64,000 nt of DNA from Tropicimonas sediminicola (lineage in GTDB: Bacteria; Pseudomonadota; Alphaproteobacteria; Rhodobacterales; Rhodobacteraceae): contig NZ_FZOY01000007.1 in the NCBI RefSeq assembly GCF_900188335.1, positions 234,898 to 298,897 of the forward strand, written 5' to 3'. The translations under genes were made by a program, and so were the position numbers. Under the pieces are notes generated by a model. That model did no database searches, had not been told where the DNA came from, and saw nothing but the letters and a program-made list of their open reading frames with translations. Below are positions 33,859-47,019 of the stretch, one piece after another; the first letter of the stretch is position 1, and every line of letters begins with the position of its first letter.

Positions 33859-35522
33859 TGACCATGCAGGCGGAATACGTGGTCGTCGGCGCGGGGTCGG
33901 CGGGCTGCGCCATCGCATACCGGCTGGCCGAGGCCGGCAAGCGCGTGCTGGTGATCGAGCACGGCGGCACCGACCGCGGGCCGTTCATCCAGATGCCGGC
34001 GGCGCTGTCCTATCCGATGAACATGCCGGTCTATGACTGGGGCTTCAAAAGCGAGCCGGAGCCGCACCTCGGCGGCCGCAGCCTCGCCACGCCGCGCGGC
34101 AAGGTGATCGGCGGCTCCTCCTCGATCAACGGCATGGTCTATGTACGCGGCCATGCCTGCGACTACGACCACTGGGCCGAGAGCGGCGCGGATGGCTGGG
34201 CCTTTGCCGACGTGCTGCCCTATTTCAAGCGGATGGAGAACTGGCACGACGGCGGCCACGGGGGCGACGAGGCATGGCGCGGCCACGACGGTCCGCTGCA
34301 CGTCACCCGGGGCGAGCGGGCGAACCCGCTGTTCGACGCCTTCGTGCAGGCGGGCCGGCAGGCGGGCTATGAGGTCACGGACGACTACAACGGCGAGAAG
34401 CAGGAGGGCTTCGGCCCCATGGAACAGACGGTCTGGAAGGGCCGTCGCTGGTCCACCGCCAACGCCTATCTCCGCCCGGCCCTGAAGCGCCAGAACTGCG
34501 AGCTGATCCGCGGCCTCGCGCTTCGTCTCATGATCGAGGAAGGCCGCGCCGTGGGCGTCGAGATCGAGCGGGGCGGCCGGGTCGAGACCATCCGGGCCGA
34601 ACGCGAGGTGATCGTCGCCGCCTCTTCGATCAATTCGCCCAAGTTGCTGATGCTCTCCGGTATCGGCCCGGCCGCGCATCTTGCCGAGCACGGCATCACC
34701 CCCGTGGCCGACCGCCCGGGCGTCGGGCAGAACCTGCAGGATCACCTGGAGGTCTATCTCCAGATGGCGTCGAAACAGCCGATCACGCTCTACAAATACT
34801 GGAACCTGTTCGGAAAGGGGCTGATCGGGGCACAATGGCTGCTGACGGGCCGGGGCCTCGGCGCCTCCAACCAGTTCGAGAGCGCGGCTTTCATCCGCTC
34901 GCGTCCCGGCGTCCGCTACCCGGACATCCAGTATCACTTCCTGCCCATCGCCGTGCGCTACGACGGCAGGGCGGCGGCGGAGGGGCACGGGTTCCAGGCC
35001 CATGTCGGCCCGATGCGCAGCCCCTCGCGCGGCGCGGTCACGTTGCGGTCCGCCGATCCCAAGGAGTCGCCGCGGATCTTCTTCAACTACATGTCCACCG
35101 AGCAGGACTGGGAGGATTTCCGGGCCTGCATCCGCCTCACGCGGGAGATCTTCGCGCAGGAGGCCTTCGCGCCCTTCGTGAAGTCCGAGATCCAGCCGGG
35201 CGCTGCTCTGCAAAGCGATGACGAGCTCGATGGGTTCATTCGCGAGCATGCCGAGAGCGCCTATCACCCCTGCGGCACCTGCCGAATGGGACGGCGCGAC
35301 GATCCGATGGCGGTGGTCGACCCGGAGACGCGGGTGATCGGCGTGGAGGGCCTCCGGCTCGCCGACAGCTCGATCTTTCCCCGGATCACCAACGGCAACC
35401 TCAACGGCCCCTCGATCATGGTGGGCGAGAAGGCGGCCGATCACATCCTGGGCCGCACCCCGATGGCGCCGGAAAATGTCGAACCCTGGATCCACCCGCA
35501 CTGGCAGATCGCGCAGCGCTAG
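33858..35522 (+). CDS. betA: choline dehydrogenase
   Basis: This 554-residue GMC flavoprotein oxidises choline to betaine aldehyde at the membrane. The N-terminal FAD fold is [20 protein letters not shown] signature sequences are present ([26 protein letters not shown]-like [16 protein letters not shown]), and the active-site His lies in [10 protein letters not shown]. Length matches BetA. It is the last gene of the bet operon, convergent with oxyR. Confidence 0.95.
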   Translation: MTMQAEYVVVGAGSAGCAIAYRLAEAGKRVLVIEHGGTDRGPFIQMPAALSYPMNMPVYDWGFKSEPEPHLGGRSLATPRGKVIGGSSSINGMVYVRGHACDYDHWAESGADGWAFADVLPYFKRMENWHDGGHGGDEAWRGHDGPLHVTRGERANPLFDAFVQAGRQAGYEVTDDYNGEKQEGFGPMEQTVWKGRRWSTANAYLRPALKRQNCELIRGLALRLMIEEGRAVGVEIERGGRVETIRAEREVIVAASSINSPKLLMLSGIGPAAHLAEHGITPVADRPGVGQNLQDHLEVYLQMASKQPITLYKYWNLFGKGLIGAQWLLTGRGLGASNQFESAAFIRSRPGVRYPDIQYHFLPIAVRYDGRAAAEGHGFQAHVGPMRSPSRGAVTLRSADPKESPRIFFNYMSTEQDWEDFRACIRLTREIFAQEAFAPFVKSEIQPGAALQSDDELDGFIREHAESAYHPCGTCRMGRRDDPMAVVDPETRVIGVEGLRLADSSIFPRITNGNLNGPSIMVGEKAADHILGRTPMAPENVEPWIHPHWQIAQR

Positions 35523-35528
35523 GCCACA

Positions 35529-38839
<3,311 letters not shown>

Positions 38840-38846
38840 TCTCCTC

Positions 38847-38877
38847 GCCCCGCGCGGTCGCCACGACTGCGCGGGGC
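38847..38877 (+). terminator. hairpin after katG
   Basis: GCCCCGCGC (38847-38855) pairs with GCGCGGGGC (38869-38877) around a 13-nt loop, 7 bases past the katG stop. There is no T-run, so it may be a weak or bidirectional terminator toward the convergent LysR gene. Confidence 0.55.
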
Positions 38878-38899
38878 ACCCCTGCCCGGGGCTCCCGCC

Positions 38900-39808
38900 T
38901 CAGCCCGCGCGCCAGGGCGGCGTCCGACCGATCCGGTCTATCAGGAAATCCATGAAGACCCGCACCTTCGGCGACAGCACGTTGGCCTTTGGATAGACCA
39001 GCCAAAGAACCGAGCCGTCCGCGACCTCGATCTCCGGCAACACCCGCACCAGTTGCCCCTCCACGAGCTCCCGATACACGCTCCAGAGCGAGTTGACCGA
39101 GATGCCGGCCCCGGCCAGCGTCGCGCCCCTCTGGCTCGCCCCGTCGTCCATCACCAGCCTGCAACGCTCCGGCCTCGGGTCGAACGCGCCCGCCGGCTGG
39201 CCATTGCGCATGAGCGGCCGGGGCACCCTGTCCCGGAAGGCGACGAGGCGATGGGTTTCCAGATCCTCCACCGTCTCCGGCGTGCCGTACTCCGCGAGGT
39301 ATCCGGGCGAGGCGCAGAGAATACGGGTTTCATCGGCGAGCTTGCGCCCCTTCAGGGCGGTCTCGGCCAGCGGCGCGCTGCGCAGCGCCAGGTCGAAACT
39401 CCCCTCGATCAGGTTGAACTGCGTATCCGAGAGCCGCATGTCGAGTGTGATGCCGGGCTGCGCCTCGAGGAACTCCGTCACCAGCGGCATGATGTAAAGT
39501 TGCGCGAAACTGCTGGGGGCCGCGAAGCGGAGGGTGCCGGTGGCCGCGACACCGCGCTGGCCGAGCGCCGCGCGTGCGGCGGCTTCCTGGGCGAGGATCT
39601 CCCTGGCGAAGGGCAGGAACTCCGCGCCGTCCTGCGACAGCGAGACCCGGCGCGTCGACCGGTGCAGCAGATCGGCGCCGACGCTCTTTTCAAGCCGCGC
39701 CAGACGCGCGCTGGCCACGGCTGGGGCCAGCCCCAGATCGCGCCCCGCCGCCCCAATGTTGAGCTTTTCCGCCGCGAGCACGAAGAGGCGCAGGCTTTCG
39801 ATGTCCAT
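38900..39808 (-). CDS. LysR-family transcriptional regulator
   Basis: This 302-residue protein has an N-terminal winged helix (about 1-60, LNIGAAGRDLGLAPAVASARLARLE) and a periplasmic-binding-like effector domain. It belongs to the broad group of LysR proteins that control neighbouring oxidoreductase genes. It is divergent from the DUF1330/LLM/SDR cluster across 117 bases and likely controls it. The effector is unknown. Confidence 0.88.
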   Translation of the reverse strand: MDIESLRLFVLAAEKLNIGAAGRDLGLAPAVASARLARLEKSVGADLLHRSTRRVSLSQDGAEFLPFAREILAQEAAARAALGQRGVAATGTLRFAAPSSFAQLYIMPLVTEFLEAQPGITLDMRLSDTQFNLIEGSFDLALRSAPLAETALKGRKLADETRILCASPGYLAEYGTPETVEDLETHRLVAFRDRVPRPLMRNGQPAGAFDPRPERCRLVMDDGASQRGATLAGAGISVNSLWSVYRELVEGQLVRVLPEIEVADGSVLWLVYPKANVLSPKVRVFMDFLIDRIGRTPPWRAG

Positions 39809-39925
39809 CAGGATTATGTCCGATTTCCGAATTCTGAACCGGCATTATCTCCGTTTATAAGGATATCGGCAAGAAATAGGTTCGGCCTCACACCGCATGG
39901 TACCGCCCAACCCGGAGGCCCCAAC

Positions 39926-40234
39926 ATGACTGCCTATTCCGTTCTTGAAGTGACGCCGACCCGCGAAGACTGGATCCCCGACTACCTGCCCACCGCGAAC
40001 CGCCTCGTCGAAGCGCATGGCGGCCGGTATCTCGCCCGGACGACCAAGCACCGCCAGCTCGAAGGCGGCGACCGGACCAACGCCCTGCGCATCGTGATCG
40101 AATGGCCCTCGCAGGAGGCGGCGGAGCGCTTCATGGCGGATCCGAAATACCGGAGCCACCTCGCTGCCCGCACCGCCGGATCGACCAGCTTCCACTTTCT
40201 GATCGACGGCAAGGACGACCTCGCCGGACTCTGA
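39926..40234 (+). CDS. DUF1330 family protein
   Basis: This 102-residue protein has the ferredoxin-like DUF1330 pattern: an EAHGGRYLARTTKH segment, then RIVIEWPSQEAAERFMADPKYR. A GGAGG ribosome site precedes the ATG at 39926. Biochemical role is unknown. It heads a three-gene cluster with a flavin-dependent oxidoreductase and an SDR. Confidence 0.85.
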   Translation: MTAYSVLEVTPTREDWIPDYLPTANRLVEAHGGRYLARTTKHRQLEGGDRTNALRIVIEWPSQEAAERFMADPKYRSHLAARTAGSTSFHFLIDGKDDLAGL

Positions 40235-40253
40235 GAGGCAACTGGAGAGAGAC

Positions 40254-41213
40254 ATGCCCGACACCATCCCGACGTTCGGCCCGCTCAACCGGGCCTATGA
40301 CGCGGCCTTCCGGCCCGGCCGTCTGAGCCTCGGGCTGGTGGTGCCGCTCGAAGCCTATCCCCAGAGCGCGGTGCCGACGATGCAGGACCATCTGCGGCGC
40401 GCGCAACTGGCGGAGGAACTGGGCTTTGCCGCGCTCTGGCTCCGCGACGTGCCCTTCAACGTTCCCTCCTTCGGCGACGCCGGGCAGACCTTCGACCCCT
40501 TCGTCTATCTCGGCCTGCTGGCCGGACGGACCGAGCGCATCGGGCTCGGCGTGGCCAGCGTGATCCTGCCCCTGCGCCATCCTGCGCATGTCGCCAAGGC
40601 CGCGGCGAGCGCCGACGTGCTCTCGCAGGGTCGGCTGCTGCTCGGAGTCGCCTCGGGCGACCGACCGGATGAATACCCGGCGATGAACATGGGGTTCGAG
40701 GATCGCGGCTACCGCTTCCGCGAGGCGATGGGCTACATCCGTCAGATGGCGGCCTCCTACCCGGCCTTTGCCTCCGGCCACGGCAGCCCGCGCGGAATGG
40801 ACATGCTGCCCAAACCCACCGCCGGCCGCCTGCCGCTTCTGATCACCGGCAACAGCCGGCAGCACCCGGATTGGGTGGCGGAGCATGCCGACGGCTGGAT
40901 CACCTATCCCCGCCCCGCCGCTGCCCAACGCGAGGCCGTCGCGGACTACCGCAATCGCCTGCAGGCCGCCGGCCAGCCCGACAAGCCGGTGATACAATCG
41001 CTCTATATCGACCTTGCCGAGGATCCCGACCTGCCGCCGCAGCCCATCCACCTCGGCTTCCGATCCGGCGCGCGCGCCCTGCGCGACTACCTCGCGGCGC
41101 TGCGGGAAATCGGCGTCAACCACGTCGCCCTGAACCTGCGCTTCAACCAGGCCGACATCGAAACAACCATGGCGCGGCTGGCAGAGGACATCCTGCCCGA
41201 TTTCGCCGCCTGA
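40254..41213 (+). CDS. LLM class flavin-dependent oxidoreductase
   Basis: This 319-residue protein of the luciferase-like monooxygenase fold uses reduced FMN or F420. Typical motifs are LGFAALWLRDV, the strand RIGLGVASVILPLRHPAHVAKAAASAD and LPLLITGNSRQHPDWVAEHADGW. It resembles the TIGR03571-type subgroup. The substrate is unknown. It follows the DUF1330 gene by 19 bases. Confidence 0.85.
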   Translation: MPDTIPTFGPLNRAYDAAFRPGRLSLGLVVPLEAYPQSAVPTMQDHLRRAQLAEELGFAALWLRDVPFNVPSFGDAGQTFDPFVYLGLLAGRTERIGLGVASVILPLRHPAHVAKAAASADVLSQGRLLLGVASGDRPDEYPAMNMGFEDRGYRFREAMGYIRQMAASYPAFASGHGSPRGMDMLPKPTAGRLPLLITGNSRQHPDWVAEHADGWITYPRPAAAQREAVADYRNRLQAAGQPDKPVIQSLYIDLAEDPDLPPQPIHLGFRSGARALRDYLAALREIGVNHVALNLRFNQADIETTMARLAEDILPDFAA

Positions 41214-41224
41214 AAGGACTGACC

Positions 41225-42007
41225 ATGACCAAGACCATTCTGATCACCGGCGCGACGGACGGCATCGGCCTCGAGACCGCAAGGCAGCTTGCGCAATCTG
41301 GGCACCGGCTCCTGCTCCACGGCCGCAACCCGGAGAAGCTCGAGGCTCTGCGCGCCGAGATGCCGGAGGGCACACGCGGCTTCCTCGCCGACCTGTCGCG
41401 CCTCGACGAGGTCGTTCGCCTCGCCGAGGAAGTGGCCGCGTCGGAGGAGCGGATCGACGTGTTCATCAACAACGCCGGCGTCTACAAGATGGCCGACCCG
41501 ATCACCGAGACAGGGCAGGACGCACGCTTCGTGGTGAACACCCTCGCACCGCTCCTGCTGACCCGCCGTCTGCTGGACCGGATGCCGAAAACGGGGCGCG
41601 TCATCAGCCTGTCCTCGGCCGCGCAGGCGCCGGTCGATCTCGACGCGCTGAGCGGCACACGGCGCGTTGGGGACATGGACGCCTATGCACAAAGCAAGCT
41701 GGCGCTCGTCGTCTGGACCCAGGCCCTCGCCCGTGAACACCCCGAGGGGCCGGCCTTCATCGCGGTCAACCCGGGTTCGCTGCTGGCCACCCGGATGGTG
41801 CGCGAAGGCTTTGGCGTTTCCGGCAACGACATCGGCATCGGCGCCGACATTCTCAGGCGCCTCGCGGTGTCGGAAGAGTTCGAGGGCTGCTCCGGCATGT
41901 ATTTCGACAACGATGCCGGGCGCTTTGCCTCGCCGCACCCTGCGGCCGCAGATCCCGCGCGCTCGGCCGCCGTCATGGCGACGCTGGAACGGCTCCTGCC
42001 CGCGTGA
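41225..42007 (+). CDS. short-chain dehydrogenase/reductase
   Basis: This 260-residue SDR starts at the ATG at 41225. It has the NAD(P) motif TGATDGIGLETARQLA, the NNAG structural motif, and a catalytic Ser...Tyr-x-x-x-Lys pattern (LSSAAQ and YAQSKLA). It is longer at the C-terminus than retinol-dehydrogenase-like members but of that general type. The substrate is unknown. It lies 11 bases after the LLM gene. Confidence 0.88.
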   Translation: MTKTILITGATDGIGLETARQLAQSGHRLLLHGRNPEKLEALRAEMPEGTRGFLADLSRLDEVVRLAEEVAASEERIDVFINNAGVYKMADPITETGQDARFVVNTLAPLLLTRRLLDRMPKTGRVISLSSAAQAPVDLDALSGTRRVGDMDAYAQSKLALVVWTQALAREHPEGPAFIAVNPGSLLATRMVREGFGVSGNDIGIGADILRRLAVSEEFEGCSGMYFDNDAGRFASPHPAAADPARSAAVMATLERLLPA

Positions 42008-42025
42008 ACGCTTGGCCGGAGGGGG

Positions 42026-42451
42026 TCAGACCGAGCTCAGCAGGATCGACGTCTCGCTGTTGGTGATCCCCTCCACGCCCCGCACCTCCCGCAGGACACG
42101 GTCGAAATCCGTGAGGCTGGCCGCGCCGAGTTCCGCGACGAGGTCCCACTTTCCATTGGTCGAGTGGAGCTGCAGCAGTTCCGGAATCCCGCGCAGCCGC
42201 CTGATCACGGCGGTCGTCGACTGCCCGGTGACCTCGATCATCATGATCGCGCGAACCCCGCCGTCCGCGCGGTCCTGCCGCGCGCGGATAGTGAAGCCCA
42301 GCACCGCGCCGCTTTCCAGCAACCGATCGAGCCGGTTCTGCACCGTCGCCCGCGACACCCCGAGGATCGTCGCCAGCTTCGACACCGGCGCACGCCCGTC
42401 TTCGCGCAGGATCGCGATCAGCGAACGGTCGAGGTCGTCGAAGACATGCAT
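42026..42451 (-). CDS. Lrp/AsnC family regulator next to ornithine cyclodeaminase
   Basis: This 141-residue protein has an N-terminal AsnC-type helix-turn-helix (about 1-60, VSKLATILGVSRATVQNRLDRLL) and a C-terminal RAM effector domain. It is divergent from the ornithine cyclodeaminase gene across 121 bases and probably controls it in response to arginine or ornithine. The effector is inferred from context alone. Confidence 0.88.
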   Translation of the reverse strand: MHVFDDLDRSLIAILREDGRAPVSKLATILGVSRATVQNRLDRLLESGAVLGFTIRARQDRADGGVRAIMMIEVTGQSTTAVIRRLRGIPELLQLHSTNGKWDLVAELGAASLTDFDRVLREVRGVEGITNSETSILLSSV

Positions 42452-42572
42452 GACAGATTGTCAATCCAGGCTGCGCAATTTGCACAAGCTATACCGGCAA
42501 ATCGCTCAGGCTGACAATGCAATCCATCACCGTTTGATGGCTAGAAAGGATATCCCAGTCCGGAGTCATCCT

Positions 42573-43622
42573 TTGTCCAAGCCCCCTTCCAGCCGCGCCT
42601 ACGTGCCTTTCGTGTCGGTCGAGAACATGATGGCGCTGATCCATCACTTCGGCATCGAACAGGTGCTGACCCTGCTGGCCGACGAGATCGAGGCCGACTT
42701 CTGGCGGTGGGAGCTGTTCGACAAGACGCCCCGCGTCGCCTCGCATTCCAGCGTCGGGGTGATCGAGCTGATGCCGACCTCGGATGGTGAAACCTACGGG
42801 TTCAAATACGTCAACGGCCACCCGAAGAACACGCGGGAAGGGCTGCAGACCGTGACCGCCTTCGGCGTGCTGGCGGATGTCGATTCCGGCTATCCGATCC
42901 TGCTCAGCGAGATGACCCTGCTCACCGCCCTGCGCACCGCCGCCGCTTCCGCCATGGCGGCCCGGCACCTTGCCCCCAAGGGCGCCCGCAGCATGGCGAT
43001 GATCGGCAACGGCGCGCAGTCCGAGTTCCAGTGCCTTGCCTTCAAGGCGATCTGCGGTATCGACACAGTACGGCTCTTCGACATCGACCCGGAGGCCACC
43101 GCCCGCTGCGCCCGCAACCTGGCGGGACGCGGGCTCGAGGTGGTGCAGTGCCGGTCGGGTCAGGAGGCCGTGGAGGGCGCCGAGATCATCACGACCTGCA
43201 CCGCCGACAAGCAATATGCCACGATCCTGACCGACAATATGGTCGGCAGCGGCGTCCACATAAACGCCATCGGCGGCGACTGCCCCGGCAAGACGGAGCT
43301 GCACCGCGATATCCTGCTGAGGTCCTCGATCTTCGTCGAATACCCGCCGCAGACCCGGATCGAAGGCGAGATCCAGCAGCTCGAGCCGGACCACCCGGTC
43401 ACGGAGCTGTGGCAAGTGATCACCGGGCAGGTCGCCGGGCGGACCTCCGAGCGGCAGATCACCCTCTTCGACAGCGTCGGCTTCGCCATCGAGGATTTCA
43501 GCGCGCTGCGCCTCGTGCTCCGCCTCATCGAAGGCACGGAGTTCTACACGGAGCTCGACATGATCGCCGATCCCGACGATCCGCGCGATCTGTTCGGCAT
43601 GCTGGAACGCGCCAAACGGTAA
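42573..43622 (+). CDS. ornithine cyclodeaminase
   Basis: This enzyme converts ornithine to proline and ammonia with bound NAD+. The protein is 349 residues if it starts at the TTG at 42573, which has GGAG seven bases upstream. An ATG at 42537 has no ribosome site, and conserved sequence begins near AYVPFVSVENMM. NAD-binding GNGAQSEFQ and the mu-crystallin fold motifs (GVIELMPTSDGETYGFKYVNGHP; GDCPGKTEL) are present. The longer frame upstream overlaps the Lrp and SDR genes and is not coding. No arginase gene is in view. Confidence 0.92.
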   Translation: MSKPPSSRAYVPFVSVENMMALIHHFGIEQVLTLLADEIEADFWRWELFDKTPRVASHSSVGVIELMPTSDGETYGFKYVNGHPKNTREGLQTVTAFGVLADVDSGYPILLSEMTLLTALRTAAASAMAARHLAPKGARSMAMIGNGAQSEFQCLAFKAICGIDTVRLFDIDPEATARCARNLAGRGLEVVQCRSGQEAVEGAEIITTCTADKQYATILTDNMVGSGVHINAIGGDCPGKTELHRDILLRSSIFVEYPPQTRIEGEIQQLEPDHPVTELWQVITGQVAGRTSERQITLFDSVGFAIEDFSALRLVLRLIEGTEFYTELDMIADPDDPRDLFGMLERAKR

Positions 43623-43881
43623 CGCGGCCGGGCTTGACTTGCGCGCCATCCGGACGCTACCGCTTGCCGGTACGCGGCTCGTGCGGCACGGAGATCATTG
43701 TGAACACCCAGTTTTTCGCCGAGGCCGGCCTGCCGACCCCACCCTGCCACATCAGCCGGAGCGACGCGGCCTAGGCCGCCGGATCGCCCCGGATGGATCA
43801 TCTGAACACACCTTTCGCGCCAGCGCGTGCCTGCCGAGCCGCCCTTGGAAACGGTCGGTGCCCGTCCACCGGCGTGACGCA

Positions 43882-44631
43882 ATGAACGCAGCGGATATCT
43901 GGAGTTTCCTGCCTCTGGCGATGGCGGGTGCGCTCTGCGTGGGTCTCGCCAAGGGGGGCCTGCCCGCCGTCGGCATGCTGGCCGTGCCGCTCCTCGCCTT
44001 CCGCATCGACCCGCTGACCGCGGCCGCGCTGCTGCTGCCGATCTACCTGATCAGCGACTGGGTCGGCGTCTGGCTCTACCGGCACCATTTCGACCTTCGA
44101 AACCTGAAGATCCTGATCCCGGCGGGCCTCTGCGGCGTGCTGGTGGGCTACCTGCTGGCGCCGCATCTCTCGACCGACGGCATGAGCATCGCGGTTGGGG
44201 TCATCGGCATCTTCCACTGCCTCCGCCACTGGTTCTTCACGCCGAAAAACGCGGCGCCGCGCCCGGCCCGCGTCGTGCCGGGCCTGTTCTGGGGCACGAT
44301 GTCGGGCCTCACAAGCTTCATCAGCCACGCCGGCGCTCCGCCTTACCAGATTTACGTGCTGCCACAGCAATTGCCGAAGCTGGTCTTTGCCGGCACGACG
44401 CAGTTCGTCTTTACCGCGGTCAACATCGCCAAGCTGCCGCCCTACCTCGCTCTCGGCCAATTCCCGGAGATGGACCTCAAGGCGATCGCGCTGTTGGCGC
44501 TGACCGCGATCTTCGGGGCCTGGGGCGGCTCCAGGCTGATCCGGATCATTCCCGACGGCATCTTCTTCTCGGCGATCCGGCTCGCCCTGTTCGCATTGTC
44601 GATCAGCCTGATCTGGCGTGCCGTCACCTGA
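43882..44631 (+). CDS. TauE/SafE family membrane transporter
   Basis: This 249-residue membrane protein has about eight helices and the duplicated TauE/SafE motif: GLAKGGLPAVGMLAVPLLA near the N-terminus, and GLTSFISHAGAPPYQIYVLP in the second half. Family members export sulfite, sulfoacetate or other organic anions. The substrate is unknown. The ATG at 43882 is chosen; the upstream frame has no family sequence. Confidence 0.88.
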   Translation: MNAADIWSFLPLAMAGALCVGLAKGGLPAVGMLAVPLLAFRIDPLTAAALLLPIYLISDWVGVWLYRHHFDLRNLKILIPAGLCGVLVGYLLAPHLSTDGMSIAVGVIGIFHCLRHWFFTPKNAAPRPARVVPGLFWGTMSGLTSFISHAGAPPYQIYVLPQQLPKLVFAGTTQFVFTAVNIAKLPPYLALGQFPEMDLKAIALLALTAIFGAWGGSRLIRIIPDGIFFSAIRLALFALSISLIWRAVT

Positions 44632-44732
44632 TTGCCGAAGATCGACCGCGCGCTATTTTCCTCCAACACAGCTTGACCTTCCGGTTGGTGAAGGTTGCAG
44701 AACAGGGGAGCAACAAGATCGTGAGACACCAG

Positions 44733-45182
44733 ATGAATCGCAGACATTTCATGCTCGCCACAGTCGGAACCGCGCTCCTGGCGCGCCCGTCGCTTGCCGC
44801 CACGCCGCAACTGGAGGTCTTCAAGTCGCCGACCTGCGGATGCTGTTCGGCCTGGATCGCGCATATGCGGCAGTCCGGGTTCGAGACCGTCGCCAGCGAC
44901 ATCGACGACGATGCCCTGTGGCTGCTCAAGGAGCGCACCGGGATCACCCCCGAACTCGCTTCCTGCCACACCGGGTTTATCGACGGCTACTTCATCGAAG
45001 GCCACGTGCCCGCCGCGGATGTGCAGCGCCTGCTGAGCGAACGGCCAGAAGCGCTCGGGCTGACCGTGCCCGGCATGCCGATCGGATCGCCCGGAATGGA
45101 GATGGGCGATACGCGCGAGCCTTACGACACCCTGCTCGTGCTGAAGGGCGGCGCTGCGGAGGTCTTTCAGAGCCACGCCTGA
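44733..45182 (+). CDS. DUF411 metal-binding protein with Tat signal
   Basis: This 149-residue protein starts MNRRHFMLATVGTALLA, a twin-arginine-type signal cut near AAT. The mature domain is DUF411, with CGCC in SPTCGCCSAW (about 36-39) and a later conserved Cys in ELASCHTGFIDGYFIEGHVP. Members bind copper or other soft metals in the periplasm. A GTG four codons upstream, 10 bases after GGGGAG, is an alternative start. Confidence 0.88.
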   Translation: MNRRHFMLATVGTALLARPSLAATPQLEVFKSPTCGCCSAWIAHMRQSGFETVASDIDDDALWLLKERTGITPELASCHTGFIDGYFIEGHVPAADVQRLLSERPEALGLTVPGMPIGSPGMEMGDTREPYDTLLVLKGGAAEVFQSHA

Positions 45183-45258
45183 GCAACTGTTGCCCTTGGC
45201 AGAAAAGGTGGGGTCTTTGTCCTAACGGTCAGCGGGATGGTCGGGCTAGTGTCCGACC

Positions 45259-46299
45259 ATGACGAACGACTCGACATATCGGACAGAACAGCGCGCGCGC
45301 AGCGTTGTGATGGTGACCTATCCGGACGCCCACATCCTTGACGTGGTGGGCCCGCTGGAGGTGATGACCGGCACCAAGTTCTTTCTGCCGGAAGGGCCGG
45401 ATCCCTACGACGTCACGGTCCTCGCCACGTGTGCGGGCCCCGTGCGGACAACCTCCGGCCTCACCCTCACCGCCGATCGCGCCTTTGCCGACGCCATGCC
45501 GGAAACCGGCGAGATCGACACGCTGATCGTCAGCGGCGGCCACGGCACGATGGCCGCGCTCGAGGACAACGCCCTGATGGACTATGTCCGTGCCGCGGCC
45601 GGGCGGGCACGCCGGATCGTCTCGATCTGCACCGGGGCGATGATCCTCGCCGAGGCCGGACTGCTCGACGGCCGCCGCGCCTGCACCCATTGGTGGTGGT
45701 GCCCGGTGCTTGAGAAGCGCCATCCGAAGGTCACGGTCGACCGCGACGCGATCTTCGTGCGCGACGGCAACGTCTGGACCTCGGCCGGGGTGACCGCCGG
45801 CATGGACCTGGCGCTCGCGCTCGTCGAGATGGATTGGGGCCACGACATTGCCCTGCAGGTCGCCCGCTATAACGTGATGTACATGATGCGCCCCGGCGGC
45901 CAGTCGCAGTTCAGCGCCCACCTTCTGGCCCGCAAGGCGCAGGACCCCGCGATCAACGAGACTCTCGACCACATTCTCGCCAATCCGGGCGACGGGCTCA
46001 CCGTGACCGCGCTGGCCGCGCGTGCCGGCCTGTCGGAACGGACCTTCGCGCGTCGCTTCCGGGACGAAACCGGAAAGACCCCTGCCGCCTATGTCGAGAC
46101 CGCGCGGGTGCAGGCCGCCCGCGTCGCGTTGGAGACCACCGCCACCGGGGTCGAGCAGATCGCGTTGCAGACCGGGTTCCAGAGCGCAGAACGGATGCGG
46201 CGCGCCTTTCATCGACACCTCGGCATCTCGGCCACCGAGTACCGCGAACGGTTCCGGGGCGCGCAGCCGCCGCCGCAGATCCGCGACGGACCCGGCTGA
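45259..46299 (+). CDS. GlxA family AraC-type regulator (DJ-1/PfpI sensor)
   Basis: This 346-residue regulator has an N-terminal DJ-1/PfpI-like domain (about 15-190) with SICTGAMILAEAGLLDGRRACTHWW. Two C-terminal AraC helix-turn-helix motifs follow (about 245-335; LSERTFARRFRDETGKTPAAYVE). The arrangement is that of GlxA/FtrA regulators, which often control amine or choline-related catabolism, so a link to the bet genes is possible but unproven. Neighbours give no clear target. Confidence 0.9.
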   Translation: MTNDSTYRTEQRARSVVMVTYPDAHILDVVGPLEVMTGTKFFLPEGPDPYDVTVLATCAGPVRTTSGLTLTADRAFADAMPETGEIDTLIVSGGHGTMAALEDNALMDYVRAAAGRARRIVSICTGAMILAEAGLLDGRRACTHWWWCPVLEKRHPKVTVDRDAIFVRDGNVWTSAGVTAGMDLALALVEMDWGHDIALQVARYNVMYMMRPGGQSQFSAHLLARKAQDPAINETLDHILANPGDGLTVTALAARAGLSERTFARRFRDETGKTPAAYVETARVQAARVALETTATGVEQIALQTGFQSAERMRRAFHRHLGISATEYRERFRGAQPPPQIRDGPG

Positions 46300-46391
46300 C
46301 GCCGCACGGCCCCTCCCCACCCGAACGACCTTCCACGCCGGCCCATCGCGCCGGCGCGCTCTATTGCCATGCCCAGATACAGGAATTCAGC

Positions 46392-46754
46392 ATGAAACCG
46401 ACTTACCTCCCCCTCCTTCTCGCGGCGATTCTGGCCGCCTGCGCCGACAGCGGCGCCAACTACCGGCCAATCCTCGACGGCACCCCGACCCCGGCCTACG
46501 AAGCCGACCTCGCCGCCTGCCAGCAACTGGCCCGCGACCAGCGCGCCTTCGACCAGGAGACCGCCGCCGCCGCGGTGCTGGGCGCGGGCGCCGGCGCGCT
46601 GCTGGGCGCGGCCGACGACGATGCCGACGCCGCGGGCGGGGCCATCGTGGGCGCGCTGGCGGGCGGCACAGCCGGGGCCGTCAACGCCAATGACCGGCGG
46701 CAGGAGATCGTCATCGAATGCCTGCGCGGTCGCGGCCACCTGGTTGTTGGATAG
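46392..46754 (+). CDS. glycine-zipper lipoprotein
   Basis: This 120-residue protein has a lipoprotein signal ending LAAC (about Cys17). Its C-terminal half is a glycine-zipper segment (AGAGALLGAA...GGAIVGALAGGTAGAV) flanked by cysteines, typical of envelope glycine-zipper proteins related to YMGG/OmpA-linked families. Function is unknown. A small gene follows after 12 bases. Confidence 0.85.
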   Translation: MKPTYLPLLLAAILAACADSGANYRPILDGTPTPAYEADLAACQQLARDQRAFDQETAAAAVLGAGAGALLGAADDDADAAGGAIVGALAGGTAGAVNANDRRQEIVIECLRGRGHLVVG

Positions 46755-46766
46755 GAACCGCACGAG

Positions 46767-46961
46767 ATGACCCCCGACCTCCTGGACCGCCCGGCCTCTT
46801 TGGCCGGGCTGCGCACCCTGATCGCGAACTGGCGCATGCCCGCCACCGAGTCGCCCGTCTCCCCTGGCCTGCCCACCTCGCCACGCCTCCGGCGCGACAT
46901 CGGCCTGCCGGAGATCGACCCCGCGCCGCGGATCGTCACGCCCTTCGGCGAGAGGATCTGA
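46767..46961 (+). CDS. small hypothetical protein
   Basis: This 64-residue protein begins MTPDLLDRPASLAGLRTLIANWRM and ends in a Pro-rich tail. The segment RLRRDIGLPEIDP resembles the C-terminal part of small DUF1127-like proteins, but the match is weak. It lies 12 bases after the glycine-zipper gene and has similar codon use. It could be a chance open frame. Confidence 0.5.
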   Translation: MTPDLLDRPASLAGLRTLIANWRMPATESPVSPGLPTSPRLRRDIGLPEIDPAPRIVTPFGERI

Positions 46962-47019
46962 CGCTCCGCGCCGGCCGGCCCTTTGCGGGCTGGCCGGGGC
47001 ATGCAAGTAGGAAACCGTC

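Noticed and set aside
43623..43881. Possible short peptide starting GTG at about 43700, ending 43774
   Set aside because: No ribosome site and no recognisable sequence; treated as intergenic.
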